DNA from: Clostridia bacterium
Lineage (GTDB): Bacteria > Bacillota > Clostridia > Christensenellales > Borkfalkiaceae
Direction of reading: 5' to 3'
Length of the DNA stretch: 64,000 nucleotides
Assembly: GCA_029055875.1 (NCBI GenBank)
Contig: JAIDCJ010000010.1
Span: 129,473 to 193,472 of the forward strand
How positions within the stretch are numbered: the stretch's first letter is position 1; each line of letters starts with the position of its first letter. Under the pieces are notes generated by a model. That model had not been told where the DNA came from. It did not search any database and worked only from the letters and a program-made list of their open reading frames with translations. Positions 8,497-18,215 of the stretch are shown here, piece after piece. A program made the position numbers and the translations under genes.

Positions 8497-9189
8497 TTAT
8501 TCTATTAAGCCAGCATTGCGGATACATTCATCTAATTTGTTCATTAGCATACTTGTAAAGATCAATCGTTCAATAGCTTGTTCTTTTGTTAGGCTCGTAT
8601 TTGCGTGAGCTTTGGGATTTCTTATTCCTTTCCATAATCCCATAAAAAGAAGTCGGTAGCCTTCTTGCTCATCTTTTCCGCTTTGTGATTCAAGGTCGGT
8701 GCCAGCCATCAGCAGGGTCTTGTCTTTATCACTATTAAAAGCATTAGCAAACAAATCGGCACCATCTAATTCTTTACTCTTATATTTTTTATAAAGATTT
8801 TTAATTCTAACATTTATTTCTTTAATAGCGGCTTCTACGGATTCCGCATAATAACCGTCATTCAGTTTCTTGTAGGATGTTTTATAAATTATTGGATGTA
8901 AAAGTTCATCCCAATTTGAAGTAGTTGAAATTTTTATGCCTTCTATTAACAATTTGTTTCGCACAGCCCCTAAAATACCTCTGAGAAGGTGAGCCTTCTC
9001 TGAATCAAGGCGGCTTGATTTGCAGATGCTGATAAAATACAAATATTCGCTACTATCTTTCCCCAAAACTGATATTAATAAAGCATCTAATTCAAATTTA
9101 ATTTTATCGTAGGCATAATGTTTGTCATTATCACACAAATATGTTAATGAATCAATCCTATCAATTAGTAATTTCAAGTTTTCTTCCAT
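8497..9189 (-). CDS. Ymh/TIGR02391-family protein with Rx4H motif
   Basis: The C-terminal half has the signature of the Ymh (TIGR02391) family: DLFANAF, LMAGTDLESQSGKDEQEGYRLLFMG, then GIRNPKAHANT. The RNPKAH segment (Arg190 to His195) fits the Rx4H pattern of HEPN ribonucleases, and several abortive-infection proteins have this arrangement. The first half is helical and unrecognised. ATG 9189 is preceded by AGGGAGA. It follows the HEPN gene by 151 bp and precedes DUF2971. A ribonuclease role is inferred, not shown. Confidence 0.8.
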   Translation of the reverse strand: MEENLKLLIDRIDSLTYLCDNDKHYAYDKIKFELDALLISVLGKDSSEYLYFISICKSSRLDSEKAHLLRGILGAVRNKLLIEGIKISTTSNWDELLHPIIYKTSYKKLNDGYYAESVEAAIKEINVRIKNLYKKYKSKELDGADLFANAFNSDKDKTLLMAGTDLESQSGKDEQEGYRLLFMGLWKGIRNPKAHANTSLTKEQAIERLIFTSMLMNKLDECIRNAGLIE

Positions 9190-9340
9190 AGTATTTTTCT
9201 CCCTAAAAATGTTTTAAGCGTATAGTCGGGTTATTACGCAGGCCGTAGTAATTTTTATCTTTAAAGATTTTGAGCAATAAATAATTTAATTTTGTATAAA
9301 TTGTTTCATAAAGTTTAGGCTAATACTCCTTAAATAATAA

Positions 9341-10708
9341 TCAATGTGCCTTTTCAACTATTGCTGAGATTTTTGATAGCATTTTTTCTCCAATTAAAAT
9401 ATCAACTAGACATTGTAAAATTTTGTCAATGTTTAATAAGTCGTTGTTAGGATAGAATGAGCTAGCGTAATTAAACGGTTTCATTCCTCGATAAACACCC
9501 TGTGATAGGGATATACCTTTATAATGTAAAAATTTGTGTTCGAACCCTAATCCTTCATGTACAATTTTGTTTCTATATTTATAAACGCCGCCTATTGCTT
9601 GAGTTAAATTTTCAGTTTGTTGTACTGAATAGAAATCATTAACAAAATTTCTTATTTCTATTTTTAATATTTCTGATTTGCCGCTACCTTTATTATTTAT
9701 AAAGACAGATTCCATTAAGGCACAAAGAATTAAAGAACAGGTATCATATTTTTCAATTGATGCAAGTTCATAGGCTGCGTTATATAATAAAATCGAATTG
9801 CACCATTTGTTCAAAGTTTTGATTTCTTTTGTAGAAAGTTTTCTCTGATCAATAAAATGTGCTTTAATAAAAACATCGAGAGTATGACAAAACCAATCCT
9901 TGTTTTTTAAAAAATGGGTTGAATTTATATCTAAAAAATTAGAGAAATTGTATCCATATGAATATCCGTAGTAAGAAGTAGTATCTATATTATCGTTATA
10001 ATATACAGTATAAGTTCTTGCTAATGGAAACTTGGCGTTTTCCCACTCGCCGCCGTGATGCCGATAAACAGGTTTTTCCATCGAATAATCGATCATTCTT
10101 AGAATAGAATAAACAGCTTCAGTAATAAATCTTGCTGCTGATTCTGCCTCGGCATCGATTTCATCTATTTGGATCGTTAAAATTGGATATTTGAAAAAAT
10201 ATCGATCTTTTGCAAGTAATATATGTTCCTTATCTAAATGACCATTTAAAATATCGTTGAAATATTTGCAAAGTGGTTCATTAAATTGTTTCTTTTTTTG
10301 CTTTTTTTGTTTTTTCAATAGTTTGCCTGTAGAAGAGTCTATTAAATCTTTTTCCGTAGGTAAAAAAATGCGAATTTTATCATTAAGTATTAAGTCTTTT
10401 TTAACGACATTGCTATCTAAAAAGTTTAATGGAAGCAATATGATATTAGGTACTATCAGTTTTTTTAATTCAGTTTCTAAGTCATCTAGAAATGCTTTAT
10501 AGCCTAATGATACATATTTTGAATTTTTTACTAAATTTAAAAAAATATCTTGAAATCTACCATCGAGGGTATAATAACGAAATTGCTTGGTGTCATCATA
10601 GATTTCATCTATTATTTCTTTAAATGGCTCGGATAAGTTGTAATGATAAAAAACTCGTGCATCCGCTTTAGCCGCCTCTAAAAATTCAACAAATTTTTTT
10701 TCGTCCAT
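9341..10708 (-). CDS. Large HEPN-domain (Apea-like) protein
   Basis: Of 455 residues, the last third looks like a HEPN domain: a helix around SLILCALMESVFINNKG and then GGVYKYRNKIVHEGLG, with Arg379 and His384 forming the Rx4H catalytic pattern. The N-terminal 300 residues are unrecognised; they contain a lysine-rich stretch at about 130-141. Apea-like HEPN proteins are predicted RNases in defence. ATG 10708 follows the hsdR stop by 22 bp, so it is part of the same transcript. Confidence 0.7.
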   Translation of the reverse strand: MDEKKFVEFLEAAKADARVFYHYNLSEPFKEIIDEIYDDTKQFRYYTLDGRFQDIFLNLVKNSKYVSLGYKAFLDDLETELKKLIVPNIILLPLNFLDSNVVKKDLILNDKIRIFLPTEKDLIDSSTGKLLKKQKKQKKKQFNEPLCKYFNDILNGHLDKEHILLAKDRYFFKYPILTIQIDEIDAEAESAARFITEAVYSILRMIDYSMEKPVYRHHGGEWENAKFPLARTYTVYYNDNIDTTSYYGYSYGYNFSNFLDINSTHFLKNKDWFCHTLDVFIKAHFIDQRKLSTKEIKTLNKWCNSILLYNAAYELASIEKYDTCSLILCALMESVFINNKGSGKSEILKIEIRNFVNDFYSVQQTENLTQAIGGVYKYRNKIVHEGLGFEHKFLHYKGISLSQGVYRGMKPFNYASSFYPNNDLLNIDKILQCLVDILIGEKMLSKISAIVEKAH

Positions 10709-10730
10709 TTTGATGTCTCATTAGTTTTTG

Positions 10731-13724
10731 TTAAGTCTCATCTTCATTGTCGTTGCGTAGGCTTGTGTAAATTTCATCTGTAAAAATTCCAAGTACTTGG
10801 CGTTTGAGTTCTTCGTTATTTAAAAGTAAAGAAAAGAAATCTTGATTCTGCGATAATCCTTCAATGAGGGCGTCGTCTATATCGTCAAAATAGGAGAACT
10901 CGAAGTCCTTGATTGTATTATTTTTTGCACTGGTACGGAGTTTATCGGACTTCAACAACAAATCTTTGATTTGCAACATAGCCTTTATAGCCACGTCATT
11001 ATTATAAGATTTTCCTGTCTTGCTGTTGATTTCCGCAATGATAACAGAAAGTTTTTCCTGTTTATCCTCGGGTAGAACTATTGTGTCGGCGGTGGGCAAT
11101 TTAACGATAGGATTAGGAGTAATCTTTTCTTTAATGTGTTCACCTTCTTTTTTCTGCACGAAATTGGAGGCTTTAATTTTGCCGTTAAGGTCGAATCCTC
11201 CGCCAGGATGTTTAATATTGATATATGCCATAAGATAGTTGACGAACAAGTACTTTTTATGTAAATCAACATCCTCAAAGCAAGACACCTGAATGAGGAA
11301 CTCATAGAAACGAATGAAGTGTCTCATTACAACTGCAATTTCAAGTTGTTTTATGGAATCATATTGCTCGATACGTTTTTTCGCACGGGTGAAGTAGTAA
11401 GTCAGTTTTTGTTTTGTCTTCGCGTTATTATCTCCGTTATATAACAAATCTACGGCAAACTCGATGTCGGAAGGGTCAAGTACGGTGTAACCGTCAAGAC
11501 GTGCCTCCAAATCATACACGGCGGAGGGGGTAACCGAGTTCGCAAGCAGGGTGGTCGTATAATACGGCTCAAAGGCTTTTACGATATCTTCGTATTTGTT
11601 TACAAAGTCAAGAATAAATGTTTTCTTGTCAAAAGGAGAGAATATTCGATTTAAGCGCGATAATGTCTGTACGGCGTTTACACCGCGCAATTTTTTAAGA
11701 ACATACATAGCGCAGAGTTTCGGTTGATCAAAACCCGTTTGATACTTGTTTGCAACAAGCAGGACTCTGTTATCGTCTTTTTCAAATTCTATTGGTAGTC
11801 TGTTTTCCGAAAAACCGTTGATAGAACTTTCCGTATATTCTTTTTCGTCGTCAGACAGTTTTACTTTGCCGGAAAAAGCAACAAGAGCGTGAATATTTTT
11901 ATAGCCTTTTCTTTGGATATAATCTTCAAACGCTTGACGGTATTTTACAGCACTTGCACGTGATTGAGTAATTACCATTGCCTTTGCCATACCACCAAGT
12001 TCATCCATAACAGTGGTGCGGAAATGTTCTATAATCACTTCGATTCTCTGGGCAATATTTGTTTCGTGCAGTTCAACAAAACGTGCAATTTGCCGCTTTG
12101 CTTCAACTGTTTTACAACGAGGATCTTCTTCAATTTCTTTGTTAATCTGATAGAAGGTTTTGTATTCTGTAAAGTTTTGTAGCACGTCAAGAATAAAACC
12201 TTCCTCGATTGCCTGCTTCATCGAATAGATATGAAATGCTTCTCTTTGTCCTTTTTCATTCACTTTTCCAAAAAGCTGCAAAGTAGTAGGTTTTGGTGTT
12301 GCCGTAAATGCAAAAATAGAAACATTAAGCTGTTTTCCGTTACGGGAAATTTCGTCAACAATAATATCTTCGGAATCAAGCGTGCCTTCCGTATCGATGT
12401 CAACTTCTCCTGCGCCAAGTGTCATTGTAATAGCGGACATATCCTTGCCAGAAGTAGAAGAATGAGCCTCGTCGATTATTACCGCAAATTTTTTATCTTT
12501 CAGTCCTGACACGCTATCAACAATATAGGGGAACTTTTGAATTGTGGTAGCTATTATTTTTGTGTTGCCTTTCAAAGCAATGGCAAGGTCAGCAGAGGAG
12601 CATTTGTCATCCATTACGCGGACAAGCCCCGTTTTGTGTTCTATACCAAGAATTGCCGACTGTAGTTGTCTATCAACAACTATCCTGTCGGTAACCACGA
12701 TTATATTATCGTATATAATTTTATTATCCGCATCATGTAAAGAAGAAAGCCTGTGCGCAAGCCAAGCAATTGAATTTGTTTTTCCCGAACCTGCACTATG
12801 TTGAATCAGATAGTTCTGAGACGTTTTATTGATGCCAACGTCTGCAAGCAATTTGCGGATAACGTCAAGCTGATGATAGCGTGGAAATATAAGTGTTTCC
12901 TTAATTTTCTTCTTGCCTGTAAGCTCGTCTGTGGACTCTTTTGTTTCAATAAAAATAAATTTATTTATTAAGTCGAGAACGGTTTCTTTTGTGAGAATAT
13001 CTTCCCACATATAAGAAACGCTATAATTATCTTCGCATACAGGATTTCCTTTGCCTGCGTTCACTCCTTCGCCGTTACCCATATTGAAGGGCAGAAAAAA
13101 AGTAGCTTGTCCGTCAAGTTTTGTTGTCATATAAACTTCGTTCAAGTCCATAGCAAAATTCACGAGACAGCCAGCTTTGAAAAGAAATAATCGTGTTTTA
13201 GGGTTGCGTTCCGTGCGGTATTGATAGATTGCATCCTCGTATGATTGCCCAGCGAAATTACATTTTAATTCAAAAGACATAATTGCTAAGCCGTTTAAAA
13301 AGATGACAATGTCTACACGCTCCTTGTCGCTTGCCCAAACCTCTTCCATAACAGAAAAGATATTTTTATTGTAGTTTGCAAGCAACTCTTTATTGAAAGT
13401 GGTAGCAGGCTTTATGTATATTAAATTGAGCCTGTAATTTGCAAGCTCAACTCCGTGCTTCAAAACGTTTAAAAGACTTCCTCGCGACTTCGTCATTTCG
13501 GAATTAATAAAGTTGACAACCGTATCTTCCAACTTATCCTTAAAAATCTTCTTTAACGCGTCCATGGTGGAGGACTGTGTATCGTTTAAGAATTTGAATA
13601 ACAATTCTCTGTCGATTGCAAAATTGCGGTCAAACGCAGAAGAGGGGCGTACAATGTAGCCGTTTCCCTGTAACTGCTCTAATAAGTATTTTTGATACTC
13701 TTTTTCGGAAAATATGTTATTCAT
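10731..13724 (-). CDS. hsdR: Type I restriction endonuclease HsdR (second system)
   Basis: This is the motor and nuclease subunit of the element A restriction complex. Visible motifs are the nuclease core (DIVIFLNGLAIMSFELKCN, with YEDAIYQY downstream), Walker A (HSAGSGKTNS), the DEAH box (VIIDEAHSS) and FAFTATPKP. Length (997 residues from the chosen start) is normal for the family. I choose ATG 13724, preceded by AGGAGAA and overlapping the FRG stop by 8 bp; an ATG at 13763 lies deep inside the FRG gene. Sequence and motifs differ from the HsdR at 1240-4371. Confidence 0.95.
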   Translation of the reverse strand: MNNIFSEKEYQKYLLEQLQGNGYIVRPSSAFDRNFAIDRELLFKFLNDTQSSTMDALKKIFKDKLEDTVVNFINSEMTKSRGSLLNVLKHGVELANYRLNLIYIKPATTFNKELLANYNKNIFSVMEEVWASDKERVDIVIFLNGLAIMSFELKCNFAGQSYEDAIYQYRTERNPKTRLFLFKAGCLVNFAMDLNEVYMTTKLDGQATFFLPFNMGNGEGVNAGKGNPVCEDNYSVSYMWEDILTKETVLDLINKFIFIETKESTDELTGKKKIKETLIFPRYHQLDVIRKLLADVGINKTSQNYLIQHSAGSGKTNSIAWLAHRLSSLHDADNKIIYDNIIVVTDRIVVDRQLQSAILGIEHKTGLVRVMDDKCSSADLAIALKGNTKIIATTIQKFPYIVDSVSGLKDKKFAVIIDEAHSSTSGKDMSAITMTLGAGEVDIDTEGTLDSEDIIVDEISRNGKQLNVSIFAFTATPKPTTLQLFGKVNEKGQREAFHIYSMKQAIEEGFILDVLQNFTEYKTFYQINKEIEEDPRCKTVEAKRQIARFVELHETNIAQRIEVIIEHFRTTVMDELGGMAKAMVITQSRASAVKYRQAFEDYIQRKGYKNIHALVAFSGKVKLSDDEKEYTESSINGFSENRLPIEFEKDDNRVLLVANKYQTGFDQPKLCAMYVLKKLRGVNAVQTLSRLNRIFSPFDKKTFILDFVNKYEDIVKAFEPYYTTTLLANSVTPSAVYDLEARLDGYTVLDPSDIEFAVDLLYNGDNNAKTKQKLTYYFTRAKKRIEQYDSIKQLEIAVVMRHFIRFYEFLIQVSCFEDVDLHKKYLFVNYLMAYINIKHPGGGFDLNGKIKASNFVQKKEGEHIKEKITPNPIVKLPTADTIVLPEDKQEKLSVIIAEINSKTGKSYNNDVAIKAMLQIKDLLLKSDKLRTSAKNNTIKDFEFSYFDDIDDALIEGLSQNQDFFSLLLNNEELKRQVLGIFTDEIYTSLRNDNEDET

Positions 13725-14742
13725 ATTCTTCTCCTGATTCAAGAAATTGATTTTTATAATCACATTTTATTTCGTTTGCAGTATTATTTAACGTGGGGAA
13801 TAAAAAACTTTCTTTTATTCCACGGTAAAAAAGTTCTTGCAATATTTTTTTCTTTGCTTCTTTTAAAATAATAATTTTTTTCATGGGAGAATTGTTGAAA
13901 TTTTCAATATCTAATATTTCATCAAAGCATAGAGTTTTGGAGCTATCTTCTAAAGGTGTTTTCAATTCATTGTTTCGAATTTGTGCAATTTCCGATGTGG
14001 ATAATTTTTTTGTTTTGATTATATTTCCGTTTTCATCTTTATAAAGTCGAGCAATTCCATTACATTCTGCTAAAAAAATAGATTGTTGATTAATTTCGCG
14101 TGTATCAAGTTTTGGTGGCTCGAAATAAAATCTTGCGTCAGAAGCTAATAACAAATCAAGATAGTCTTTTCTTTCAGTATAACTGAAATGATTATAAAAA
14201 AAGTTTTCTGCAGATTCTGATGGGGATTCCATGATGATTTTAGTAATAATTTTAATCATGCTGTGTGCCATTAATATAGCACAATCGTCTAAATAGATTA
14301 ACCCATTAGTATCGTTTTTAATATTTTCATTTTTTTGACAAGCAAACCATAGGGACACATACGGATTTTTCGTAAAATCGATAAATCTGGTGGGGAGCCC
14401 ATAGTGTTGCATTTTTGCAATCATTTCAAAATCTGATTTGCAGGAAGAAAATTCAGCAGGGCATTTGTTATACATTTCGTTGATAAGTTCATCTTCAAAA
14501 TTTTCCAAATAATTAACTCGCAAACTGCTTCTTAATTTATAGGCTTCGTTATTTACTCCACGATAGAAAAAATAACTAGTAAAATTGACCTCATTTTTTA
14601 TTTCATGCAGAATTGAGACTAGAGTATCAAATTTTAAAAAACTATCAACTGTAAATTTAATTTCAGTATCCGTGGAAGCAACCTGAATTCCCGTGCCTTT
14701 TAGTCGCTCATGATATACGGAAAAATCATTTTGAATTATCAT
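13717..14742 (-). CDS. FRG-domain protein embedded in the hsd operon
   Basis: The 341-residue protein matches the FRG domain (named for a Phe-Arg-Gly motif): FFYRGVNNEAYKLRSSL, then EMIAKMQHYGLPTRFIDFTKNPYVSLWFAC, then FYFEPPKLDTREINQQSIFL. FRG domains are widespread in defence islands and of undetermined biochemistry. Its ATG overlaps the hsdS stop by 4 bp and its own stop overlaps the hsdR start, so it is translationally coupled on both sides. That tight embedding suggests it works with, or guards, the restriction complex. Confidence 0.9.
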   Translation of the reverse strand: MIIQNDFSVYHERLKGTGIQVASTDTEIKFTVDSFLKFDTLVSILHEIKNEVNFTSYFFYRGVNNEAYKLRSSLRVNYLENFEDELINEMYNKCPAEFSSCKSDFEMIAKMQHYGLPTRFIDFTKNPYVSLWFACQKNENIKNDTNGLIYLDDCAILMAHSMIKIITKIIMESPSESAENFFYNHFSYTERKDYLDLLLASDARFYFEPPKLDTREINQQSIFLAECNGIARLYKDENGNIIKTKKLSTSEIAQIRNNELKTPLEDSSKTLCFDEILDIENFNNSPMKKIIILKEAKKKILQELFYRGIKESFLFPTLNNTANEIKCDYKNQFLESGEEYE

Positions 14743-16031
14743 ACGACTTCCTTTTTGCCTGTAACGTATTCATAGATAAGCGATTTTTTATATTCGTCAA
14801 GAGTTTCAAGTTGTGCTTTTTTGTCGTTGATGATTTGTTCTATTTCGGTACACTTATTGTCGAGATATTCGGCGATTGCTTTTTGTTCGTCGAGAGGGGG
14901 AACAAGTTGTTTTATCGCTCCAAGCTGTTCTTCGGTCAAAGAATGTCGCAGGTTTTTTGCGAGGTGTAATAGTTCCTTTGTATAATCAAGCATTAAATAG
15001 TAGTAATAATAGTAATCTGCAAAAGCGATATTTGTAGTTTTGAATTGACTATATGCTGGGCTTGTTACGCCATTCTGTTTGATAATTCCAATACATCTAG
15101 GGGTAACATCAATATCAAACAAACACATTAACAAATTGCCTTTTTGAACATATTGATAGCCGTCAAATGAAGTCGGCATTTTACCGCCCGCGTCTAAATC
15201 TCTCACAATAACTCCATTCATTGTTAGAGAAAGAATATCCTCGCCTTTATATTCACTACAGATATTTTTTGTTTTTTTCAATATGTGCTTGTTGGGCATT
15301 GTTTTCCAATGTATTGGAATATTTTTTGCCCATATAATTCCGCTGTTTTTCATGGGGGCGGAGGGGTTAAGCCCGTGAGTTACGACTTCAGTAATGACAG
15401 AACGCTTGTATTGTTCAAGCCAATCTATCTGCGTTTGAATATCTGCCTTTAAACTGTCAATCTTTTCACATTCTCTGTCCAAATAACATGTAATGTATTG
15501 TTGTTCGTTAAGCGGGGGAGTGGGAATATAAACATTTTCTATATCCTTTGAGTTGATATTACCTAAACCCGAAGTTGCATTTTGCAAATATGCAAATTGT
15601 TCTCTAACAAAAATAGAATTAAAAATATACCATGCGAATTTTGGGGAATAAGTTTTTTTCAACCTTATTCTTTGTAAGAAATTTGAGTAATAGCATTCAT
15701 GTTGAAGAAAATAGGAATCGGCCAATGTTGTTTTTCCAATATGTAATGTACTGCCACTTGATTTTGTTATAAGTAAATCATCGGGCTTAATAATATAGTT
15801 TTTATATGATACTGCACTTAATCTTCTTTTCGCAGGGTCTATGATTTCCCATTTTCCGTCAATAGTTTGTTCTGTTGAGCGCAAAACAACTTTGTCTGTG
15901 TCGGAATTAGTTGGATCATCGCCCCATACTCCACCATCATTGGAATAAATAACATATTTTGCCTTTATAGATATCCAATTTTGCGGGATTTTTCCGACCC
16001 AAGCAATTCCGCTATCTTTCATTTGTCGCAT
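14739..16031 (-). CDS. hsdS: Type I restriction specificity subunit HsdS
   Basis: HsdS reads the two half-sites of the recognition sequence. Two target-recognition domains are visible: the first starts with MKDSGIAWVGKIPQNW and ends at PPLNEQQYITCYLDRE, the second starts with MKNSGIIWAKNIPIHW and ends at PPLDEQKAIAEYLD. Each is followed by a coiled-coil segment. Full length. I choose ATG 16031, which has AAAGGAG eleven bases upstream; an ATG at 16055 overlaps the preceding stop. FRG follows with a 4-bp overlap. Confidence 0.93.
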   Translation of the reverse strand: MRQMKDSGIAWVGKIPQNWISIKAKYVIYSNDGGVWGDDPTNSDTDKVVLRSTEQTIDGKWEIIDPAKRRLSAVSYKNYIIKPDDLLITKSSGSTLHIGKTTLADSYFLQHECYYSNFLQRIRLKKTYSPKFAWYIFNSIFVREQFAYLQNATSGLGNINSKDIENVYIPTPPLNEQQYITCYLDRECEKIDSLKADIQTQIDWLEQYKRSVITEVVTHGLNPSAPMKNSGIIWAKNIPIHWKTMPNKHILKKTKNICSEYKGEDILSLTMNGVIVRDLDAGGKMPTSFDGYQYVQKGNLLMCLFDIDVTPRCIGIIKQNGVTSPAYSQFKTTNIAFADYYYYYYLMLDYTKELLHLAKNLRHSLTEEQLGAIKQLVPPLDEQKAIAEYLDNKCTEIEQIINDKKAQLETLDEYKKSLIYEYVTGKKEVV

Positions 16032-16054
16032 TGTGTTTAATGCTCCTTTGCACA

Positions 16055-16813
16055 TTATTTTATCCTTGACACCATTTGTTTATAAACAGATTTCCGCAGT
16101 TTGTATTCTTCACTTTGAAGATACTCGTCGTTTCTCTGCACCTTTAATATAGGAGCAAAATACTCTCCGTAGCTCTCAAGGTATGGCACATAATCACTTG
16201 TCCCTGCACAATAAATACTCTTACTGTGGGGAGATTTCCTCTCTCCTAATCTCAACTGTATTTCCCGTAACGATAATTTTCTAAATCCCTTTTCAAAGAA
16301 AATAAAGTTTTCGCCACCTTTAAATGCATGTGAATCAAAGACGAGGCAATCAGGCTCTAAAGACATAATTTCATTTATAGTATTTTGTTCTTCATCAGTA
16401 ACCTGATGCCCATTATCAACTTTATCAATAATCGGCTGAACACCAGCTATGCGCCCATCAACAATTATTAATTGTTCTCTATCCAATACTGTGGGAATAA
16501 AACTTGATGTATCATCATAAGCCCAGAATGTCAGTAGATTGTTTGTTGCGCCATGTTTCTTAACTTCCGCTCTTGCGGTTTCGGGACTATCAGCCCAATA
16601 TGACAATCTTTGATTGGGAAATAACTTCGAGTACCGTCCCGAACAGATTCTAAGATTTCCATTATGTAATTCGCTTGCCGTTTTATAGTACAGACCTTCA
16701 TTAAACTGAACACATCTATAGAAACTAAATTCTTGTGTTTGATAAACAGGTAGTGTTAGATGTTTGTATGTTGGAATGCCGTAATTTTGAGCTTTAAAAA
16801 CTTTACTCCACAT
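16055..16813 (-). CDS. RES-domain-like protein
   Basis: The protein (252 residues from ATG 16813) has a pattern like the RES domain, a family that includes NAD-consuming toxins: an early FYRCVQF, then CSGRYSKLFPNQRLSYWADSP and TARAEVKKHG. RES proteins use Arg, Glu and Ser residues around such a GR-x-s / Y-A-x-s-x-x-x-A-x-x-E core. Catalysis is an inference; the C-terminal half is unassigned. ATG 16813 has GGAGAT upstream and begins 4 bp after the KAP stop; the alternative TTG 16849 overlaps KAP. Tight coupling to KAP suggests a toxin or effector controlled by that ATPase. Confidence 0.55.
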   Translation of the reverse strand: MWSKVFKAQNYGIPTYKHLTLPVYQTQEFSFYRCVQFNEGLYYKTASELHNGNLRICSGRYSKLFPNQRLSYWADSPETARAEVKKHGATNNLLTFWAYDDTSSFIPTVLDREQLIIVDGRIAGVQPIIDKVDNGHQVTDEEQNTINEIMSLEPDCLVFDSHAFKGGENFIFFEKGFRKLSLREIQLRLGERKSPHSKSIYCAGTSDYVPYLESYGEYFAPILKVQRNDEYLQSEEYKLRKSVYKQMVSRIK

Positions 16814-16817
16814 AGCT

Positions 16818-18194
16818 TTATCTATCTCCGTAGCTATCAATCTCTGCAAGAATTTTTTTAATTTGTTCTATCAATTGAGATATAGTATAATTATCTGTTA
16901 AAAAAGAGGGAATCCTTATTGATTTTATAAAGCTTTCAACCCAGCTGTCATTTTCTCTATACCTGCATATATTGAATAGAAACTGCAAATCGTTATAAAA
17001 ACCTTTGTTATAATATTTATAAGTATAAGTATAAGTTTGTCTTTCTCTATATGTATAACGGTAGATTTGCTGATAACTGCTTTCATTTATATCTTTTCTA
17101 TGATAGGGACACAAATCAAGAATAATTTGATTATCATCTTTAGGTATATCCACCAGCCTACTATAGTGTTCATTACTGAGCATACGGTATAACAGCATTT
17201 GCATTGCAAACCAAATCAATGCCGGATGACAATTCAAAATAGTAAATACTATTTTTTTGCTGACAGAAATATATTTTTCTATATCGCGATTATCTATATT
17301 ATTTTCTTTACCTTTATCGACTATTTCTGACGTAACTTTTATTAAATCTTCTATAATAAAGTCAACGCCGTTTTCGATAATAGCCTCTTGACGTTTATCG
17401 TTTAGTTCATAAAATAAATCAATCAGTTTATTCTTTAATAACGTAACCGCATTTACAGATAACTGAAAATTGTATTGAAAAAACTTACGAAAATAATCCT
17501 CGCTTTTCCCTCCATAATTTTTTTCAAACGTGTTTTGTATTGCCACTTTGTTTAATGCAATAATCACCGAACAATTTTTTATATCAAATAAATGATGTAA
17601 CCGTTCTAATATCTTTAATTGCTCATCAGGCAGACACCTATCTATTTCATCGACCAAAATAATGAGCTTCGTTTGTTTTTCACGATATTCGCCCTTTTGC
17701 GTAATCTCATTCAAAACTCCTTTTGTTTCTTTTAATAGTTTTTGATAAGATTTGAAATCACCGGTTAATTTCATATCAATAGGGTTATGGAAATTTTGAA
17801 TTATCTCTTTTATTCCATCAGTAACCGCTTTAAGCTTAAAAATTTTTGAGGATACTTTTTCAAGTGTGTTTGCAGTTGTTTTTGCTGCTTTTTTTATCTT
17901 TTCCTTGTGTTGCTCAATAAGATAAAGTTTTTCGTCAACCCCGTCGATAATACAACTCAAAATTGCTATGAGAGGATCGGAATAAAAGGAATTGTTCCAC
18001 GCATCATATTTGACAATTACATATTCTTGCCTTTTTGATAGTTTTTCTTCAATCATTTGCAAAACAAAAGATTTTCCGCTACCCCATACACCGTTTATTG
18101 ACAAGCAAAAATTCTGGTCTTTTTGCAATGTGTCGACCAGCCCGCAGACTTTATTTACACTTTCTTCTCGCCCAATTTTATCTTGAAGTGCCAT
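16818..18194 (-). CDS. KAP-family P-loop NTPase
   Basis: The 458-residue protein shows KAP NTPase hallmarks: Walker A GVWGSGKS (residues 35-42), the KYDAWNNSFYSDPLIAI segment typical of the family, and Walker B LIILVDEIDRCLPDEQ (177 onward) followed by IALNKVAI. There are no clear membrane segments within the P-loop domain, unlike many KAP proteins. It begins 21 bp after the hsdM stop and ends just before the RES-like gene. KAP NTPases are STAND-type switches recurring in defence loci; here it may sense loss of restriction activity or phage signals. Confidence 0.9.
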   Translation of the reverse strand: MALQDKIGREESVNKVCGLVDTLQKDQNFCLSINGVWGSGKSFVLQMIEEKLSKRQEYVIVKYDAWNNSFYSDPLIAILSCIIDGVDEKLYLIEQHKEKIKKAAKTTANTLEKVSSKIFKLKAVTDGIKEIIQNFHNPIDMKLTGDFKSYQKLLKETKGVLNEITQKGEYREKQTKLIILVDEIDRCLPDEQLKILERLHHLFDIKNCSVIIALNKVAIQNTFEKNYGGKSEDYFRKFFQYNFQLSVNAVTLLKNKLIDLFYELNDKRQEAIIENGVDFIIEDLIKVTSEIVDKGKENNIDNRDIEKYISVSKKIVFTILNCHPALIWFAMQMLLYRMLSNEHYSRLVDIPKDDNQIILDLCPYHRKDINESSYQQIYRYTYRERQTYTYTYKYYNKGFYNDLQFLFNICRYRENDSWVESFIKSIRIPSFLTDNYTISQLIEQIKKILAEIDSYGDR

Positions 18195-18215
18195 ATCGCA
18201 GATTTTCCTTTGTGG

